A stretch of 64,000 nucleotides of DNA from Acanthochlamys bracteata. Its lineage: Eukaryota > Streptophyta > Magnoliopsida > Pandanales > Velloziaceae. The stretch is from assembly GCA_019914995.1 (NCBI GenBank), contig CM034126.1, forward strand, positions 4,035,001 through 4,099,000, read 5' to 3'. The position numbers and the translations under genes are program-made. The notes beneath the pieces are model-generated. The model made no database searches. It had not been told where the DNA came from and saw only the letters and a program-made list of their open reading frames with translations. Positions within the stretch are counted from its first letter, which is position 1. Every line of letters starts with the position of its first letter. Below are positions 58,943 to 64,000 of the stretch, in pieces.

Positions 58943-61820
58943 TAGAGATGCAAATATGGGCCGGGCCAAACGGGCCGGCCCGCGGCCTGACCATTCAATC
59001 CGACACTAGGCCCGCCCGGTCCGGTGCGATGGGCAGGACGGGCCGACTTTATTGGCCCGCCGAGCGGCCCGTCCGCCCGGCACTGTTCTGTTGACCGGTC
59101 AATATTAACTTTGACCGTTGACCAGGTCAAAAAAACCTAAATTATTTCGTCATGCCGACGCAAGATGATCATTGTGAAAGATCCAACGGTGGTTTTATCA
59201 GATTAGCGACGTCAAGATGACGTCAGTCGCCGCAACGTTAATTTTTTTTTTATTTTTAAAATTCAACTTTTCACCTATAAATACATCATATTTTCATTCA
59301 TTTTTCACACATTTTTCTCAAATCTCATTTTCATTCTACTCAATCTTACACAAAATATAAAAAAAATTATTTCTTGCTTTATTTTTTAAATTCACATTTC
59401 TTTAATTATCAAAATTTTAGTTGTTATTTCAAATAGATTCAAATTTTCATGCCATTAATTTGGATGACTATGGCATTGACGATCAAAATTTGGAGGAAGT
59501 AGATGTTGCCCGTATGGAGAAAAGAGATGATATTCTTCCAAGGAGAAGTTTTCATCAAAGATGTAACGAAATTCTTCCAATTCCAAGTGTTGGAAGTAGT
59601 TCGGTTTTAGGATCGACATCGACAACAACAAAACGTTCAAAAGTCCCAACTTCTGAAGCTTGGAACTATTTCACTGCCGAATATACAGTGCTAAGTGATG
59701 GTACTCAATCAAAAATGGCGAAATGTAAGTTTTGCTATAAATTTTTAACTGCTAATCCTAGTACAGGTACTCGACATTTACTAGCACATGGTAAAAAATG
59801 TGCTTCTAAAAAATAAATCGGAAGGGAACCTTCACAAATTTAACTTCAATTCAACACGGATGGTTCGGTAAGTACTTGCTCTTATGATTCTAATATAGCT
59901 AGGGAATCTCTTACCTGTATGATATGTGCTATGGATTTACCTATTAATTTTGGTGAGTCATCTTTTTATGAAAAACATATTAAAAGAGCATATTGTCCAC
60001 AATTTCAAAAAGTTAGTAGAACAACTACTAGAAGCGATATTATTATTTATTACAATAAAATGCGCACTATATTAAAATCTGAATTAATTTCTTTAAATTT
60101 TTCTATTGCGTTAACATCTGATATTTGGAGTGGTAGAGCTAAACAAGATTATTTAAGTGTTGTTGCTTATTATTTAGATTCACAATTGATTATGCAAAAA
60201 AGAATTATTAGTTTTAAATTTATTGATTCCACACATGATGTTAAAAATATTTCTGAGCGCATTATAAGTGTAGTTAAAGAATGGGGCATAAGCAACCGTA
60301 TTGTCTCCATCACCCTAGATAATTTTCAGCAAATACCAAAGTAATTCGATTTCTAGAGATGGAGCTAAGCTCATACATGGGAGGAATTTTACTATATCAA
60401 CGTTGTGCTTGCCATATTATCAACTTAATCGTACAATCAGGTATGCAGCTGGTAAGTGATCAGATTAATAATATTCGCGTTGCTATTTCTTGGATTACTA
60501 GTTCAAATCAACGTTTAGCTGAATTTAAAAGATATTGCATAGCAGAACATCTAAAGCTCCGAAAGTTCAACCTTAATATGCCAATAAGATGGAATTCTAC
60601 TTATTTAATGTTAAAAAGTACTTTAGATTATAAAAATGTGCTTATGATTTTTTATAATATAAGAATGGGTAACAATATATTTACTGAAATTTATTGGATT
60701 ATTGCTGAAAAACTTGTAAATTTTTAGAAACTTTTTATGATGCTACTGTTTTATTATCTGGTGTTTACTATCCTACTTCTTCATTAGTTTTACATTCAAT
60801 TTTAATATAGCTACTATGCTACATTCGTGATATAATGTATAAATTATTTGGACCTATAGTTACAATAATGACTAAAAAATTAAAAAAATATTGGTCTGAT
60901 ATTTCTCTTTTATATTGTTTTGCATTTATGTTAGATCCTAGATTTAAATTTGTATATTTTACTAATATTCTTACATATATTGGTATATATTTAGATATTT
61001 TCGATATTCAATTGCAAATAACTAACGCTCGTAACAAGCTGTATGAAGTTTATGATCTTTATGAAGTTAGATTTGGTAATTTGCGAAATCAACAACAACA
61101 AGCGGCACCGACACAAACTCATCAAAGTAAGAAGAAAAAACGATCAATTGGTTTTTGATCTCCATCAAGTCTGGCTCAAGTTAAACACCATCTTCAACTT
61201 CAAGCAGCATGCAATCTTCTTCGGACTTGAACAAATATTTTGAAAGTGATACTGTCATTGTAGAAGACGATGAAAATCCAGAAAATTTTAATATTTTGAA
61301 CTGGTGGAAGACACATTTAACAAGATATCCAGTACTCTCTCAACTAGCACGTGATATTTTGACTATTCATGTTTCAACGGTGTCTTTAGAATCGGCATTT
61401 AGTACAGCTGGAAGGATAATTGAAGAACGCAGAACACAACTTACTAGTGAGATGGTTGAAATGTTAACTTGTTTGAAAGACTGGGAACTTGCAGTCAAAC
61501 AAATACGGCATACAACCCATAATGAAGACTTGACTAAACAATTTTCTGAATTATTTTTAATAAAAATATTTTAAGTACAAGTTCAAATGTATAATTATAT
61601 ACATATTATAAATTGTAATAATTTTTTTATATTTAATAATAATTTTTAAAGTTATTTTTTAAGCTTTTTATATTTAGTAATAATTTTTAAAGTTATTTTT
61701 AATTTTTTTATATTTAATAATATTTTTAAATATTATTTAAATTTATTATTTAAAAAATAAATATATATAACGGGTCACGGGACTGAGGGCAGTCCAAAAT
61801 TCTTTGTTTTTGCACCTCTA
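58943..61820 (+). mobile_element. hAT transposon with exact 8-bp target duplications
   Basis: 2878 bp. Ends are TAGAGATGCAAA (58943-58954) and TTTTTGCACCTCTA (to 61820), a terminal inverted repeat with one difference over 12 bases. The duplication CGTAAGAT is identical at 58935-58942 and 61821-61828. The first 150 bp are rich in GGGCCGG/GGCCCG phrases. The transposase coding region (59421-61574, +) is recognisable but broken into five frames. The empty site lies in a repeated sequence: the flanks rejoin into a stretch resembling about 58433-58620. Confidence 0.95.
59421..61574 (+). pseudogene. Broken hAT transposase (BED finger to hATC domain)
   Basis: Five blocks in order. 59421-59816: BED zinc finger (EAWNYFTAEY, CKFC with later RHLLAH and KKC). 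59919-60344: PINFGESSFYEKHI and the TSDIWSG motif carrying the first catalytic Asp. 60359-60727: RCACHIINLIVQSG and RWNSTYLMLKSTLDY. 60835-61158: the DUF4413-like part, ending in a Lys-rich run. 61209-61574: the hATC dimerisation domain (LNWWKTHLTRYPVLSQLARD, then STVSLESAFSTAGRII and RRTQL). TAA at 59814 and 60342, TAG at 60725 and frame changes separate them. RICESLEEPER/DAYSLEEPER-like, but transposon ends are intact, so it is a decayed element and not a domesticated gene. Confidence 0.9.
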
Positions 61821-61828
61821 CGTAAGAT

Positions 61829-62681
61829 TATTAAAGAGCGTGAGCTATTAAGCTCACTAATTCAGGATTTATTTGTTCCAATTCAATACGAATTATTGAT
61901 CCACTCCTAAATTAGTTAGTCTATTTTTACTTGAGCATCATTTCAGATCCTACGCTACTAATCCGATCCTATCATATCAACTTAGTTCGTTTTTTATTTG
62001 GAGCTACCAAGACTTACACAGTTACAAATTCGAATCTAATCTGACTTAGAGGTTCAATACAGTGCGTAAAAGGCTTTTTAAAAGATTAGAGTTCAGCTAT
62101 TTCCGGCCCGGAATAGCTAAAGTAAATTATATGTCATAAAAATTTATAATTTTGTCATAAAACATCATAAAATTAGAAAAAAATGTTAAAGTTCTATCCT
62201 TTTAGCTTTTCCAGGCCAAGTATGGTGCATAAAATTGGAGGCATCTTTGATTCTATTTCAGATATGAATGACAGAAAATCCGGACTTTGGGTAGACAACA
62301 ATTTTACAACATTAGTCATCCGTGATTGACATACTTGATTATGTACGTGCTTTATTTTTTTGACAAGCTTAAAACTCAGGTTAACTGCAGCATGAACAAT
62401 TTGAGCACAAGATTAGCTGCAGCATGGCAAAAAATACGCCCAAATCCTACCGAGCCTTAATGGTCCACAGTGAAGCACCTAAATTTAAAAACCATAAAAC
62501 TTGCGCTTAGTACATCTGTGTATATTCTTCTAGCTATGTACAAATTAGCATACATAGAGGTTTCTCAAGACATATGAACATATATATTTACAGTGATATA
62601 TAAAACATGGCATATGCTTGAAGAAGGAAGAAGGTTACGATATAAAGTAAGCAAGTTCAGGGCAAAGAAGGGTTTGTTCAA
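61829..62681. other. Intergenic, no gene recognised
   Basis: The first about 200 bp continue the repeat into which the hAT element inserted. The remainder, near the 3' side of the next small frame, shows nothing recognisable. Confidence 0.4.
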
Positions 62682-62918
62682 CTATATGCCAAATGCAAAG
62701 GGATTCCTTGGTTCCAGAACCTTGCTAGCAAGCCCAACATCTTCAGGTTTAATCTCCTTAATGAAAGTGATTCCATCGTTAACCTTCTCTCCAACAGCAG
62801 AGATCGCTGAGGATGCCTTGGCGGTGAGCTCATCCATGGCATGGTCCTTCGCCCAGTTTCTCTTGATCATCTCTGTGAACTCACTCTCTGCGCTTAGCAA
62901 GAATGTTATTTCTGCCAT
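62682..62918 (-). CDS. Small hypothetical protein, 78 residues
   Basis: Starts MAEITFLLSAESEFTEMIKR and ends EPRNPFAFGI. Soluble, with alternating charged residues and likely helical (ELTAKASSAISAVGEKVNDG). It has no signal peptide or cysteines. Composition and codon use look protein-like, and the start is preceded by a possible splice acceptor (TTTTGCAG, about 20 bp upstream), so there may be an upstream non-coding exon. I do not recognise the family. It may be a complete small gene or a single exon. Confidence 0.4.
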   Translation of the reverse strand: MAEITFLLSAESEFTEMIKRNWAKDHAMDELTAKASSAISAVGEKVNDGITFIKEIKPEDVGLASKVLEPRNPFAFGI

Positions 62919-63714
62919 ATGGCTAGCTGCAAAACTTGATTATACAAGTCAAGTGAGGGTGTATGTTTTTAACTAAGAATGTGAAGTCAGACTGCACTGG
63001 AACTTGACTAATATATAGTAGTTTATGGATAAGGATTTGCTTGCGTTTGTAAGTTTAGGATTTGTTTTTTTTTGGGAAACAAGTGGTGAGAAAAATATCT
63101 CTTGAACCTGATAATCATAGTGTTATGAATTTCAGGATAAGTAACATTTCAATTCATTTCAGACTTTTTGGATCTTTTCGTCTGAAAATTTGCTAGTCGC
63201 AGTCTTATCTATTGATTGTCAAGCCACTGGAACAAGTAGGGATACACTTGTCATGATCCAGTCTAGAATCTCCTCGAGCACAAGTAGACAACAAACTATC
63301 AAAGATTGTTTGAAAACATCTAATTTGCAACACTAGAACTAGAACTGATTTACAAATTCGAGTACTAAAACCGCCAGCATCAGGGATGAAAGTGCATGGA
63401 CATGTAAAATATATGTGCAGGCTACTTGTTCAGCATCAGAGATGCAGCAGGAAATTTAAGTTGGAGATGTTTTTACATGCTCCACAAACTCCTTAATTTC
63501 AGGCATCTTATTTTTCACAGCACGATCTTCTCGGAACGTTCTGCCCAGTTCATGCAACAGCGGGTATTTATCTCATTTAACAGCTGTTTGTTAAAGAACA
63601 TATCTGGAACCTTGATCCATCTTACATGACATCCAAGTACAATGTCAATCCAAATGGCGTCTCCGCTGAGAAACTTCCATTTACTAATATTCATGAAAGG
63701 CATTTCTAATAGAT
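62919..63714. other. Intergenic, no gene recognised
   Basis: Upstream side of the small minus-strand frame; possible promoter. No other gene. Confidence 0.4.
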
Positions 63715-63965
63715 AGTATTTGGCAAAGTTTCCAAAAAATCAGCTTCTTAAGTTTTTAGTTCATGTTTGTCAGATATATTTTTATATTTTCCTATAAAAT
63801 TTATTTAAAAATTTTAAAAATATAAAAAAATTTACGTAACAAGATCTTATTATTGCTTATTTTTATTATTATTTTGAAGTCAAAAAAAGTAAAAATTATT
63901 TTTAAATAGAATAAAAATATTTTTCGTTTCAGAAAAATATTTTTCAAAAGTAATTTCAAACGTCG
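63715..63965. repeat. AT-rich dispersed repeat (family A)
   Basis: Starts GTATTTGGCAAAG and is AT-rich to about 63950, comparable to the other family A copies whose one end is GGCATTTGGCAT-like. Confidence 0.5.
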
Positions 63966-64000
63966 GCAAGCGATATCAGTTGCTGTACCACTTCAATTCT

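Overview
This is a gene-containing stretch of nuclear DNA from a flowering plant, most likely a eudicot. Genes carry GT-AG introns, intergenic DNA is very AT-rich, and the protein families are plant-specific (SLAC1, GRF, BPC, fasciclin-like arabinogalactan protein, XLT2-type GT47). I cannot name the species.

Layout. 1-8.5 kb: non-coding, with AT-rich repeats and a miniature LTR element. 8.6-9.5 kb (-): linker histone H1. 11.9-14.7 kb (+): class II BASIC PENTACYSTEINE factor. 15.6-16.6 kb (-): a snoRNA transcription unit with a site II/telo-box/TATA promoter, at least one strong box C/D snoRNA and a diverged pair. 19.6-23.0 kb (+): TVP38/TMEM64-family membrane protein. 24.6-27.3 kb (+): dead LRR receptor kinase. 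27.8-28.6 kb (+): weak DUF688-like gene. 29.8-31.8 kb (-): guard-cell anion channel SLAC1. 32.3 kb (-): tRNA-Asn(GTT). 32.4-39.6 kb: retroelement graveyard with a nested non-autonomous hAT element. 39.6-40.6 kb (-): growth-regulating factor with a miR396 site. 45.4-46.7 kb (+): FLA8/FLA10-type protein. 48.1-48.6 kb (+): pseudogene of the CDGSH/NEET iron-sulfur protein. 49-54 kb: repeats, including a second copy of the non-autonomous hAT family. 54.3-55.8 kb (+): XLT2-like xyloglucan galactosyltransferase. 58.9-61.8 kb: full-length hAT transposon with perfect 8-bp target-site duplications and a broken transposase. 62.7 kb (-): small unrecognised ORF.

The genes do not form a pathway; they are ordinary plant neighbours. 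FLA and XLT2 both act in the cell wall, and BPC factors bind GA/TC repeats such as the one in the GRF promoter, but no functional link can be read from the sequence. The observations most worth checking are the snoRNA unit, the NEET pseudogene that has lost cluster-binding cysteines, and the three hAT elements with exact target duplications.
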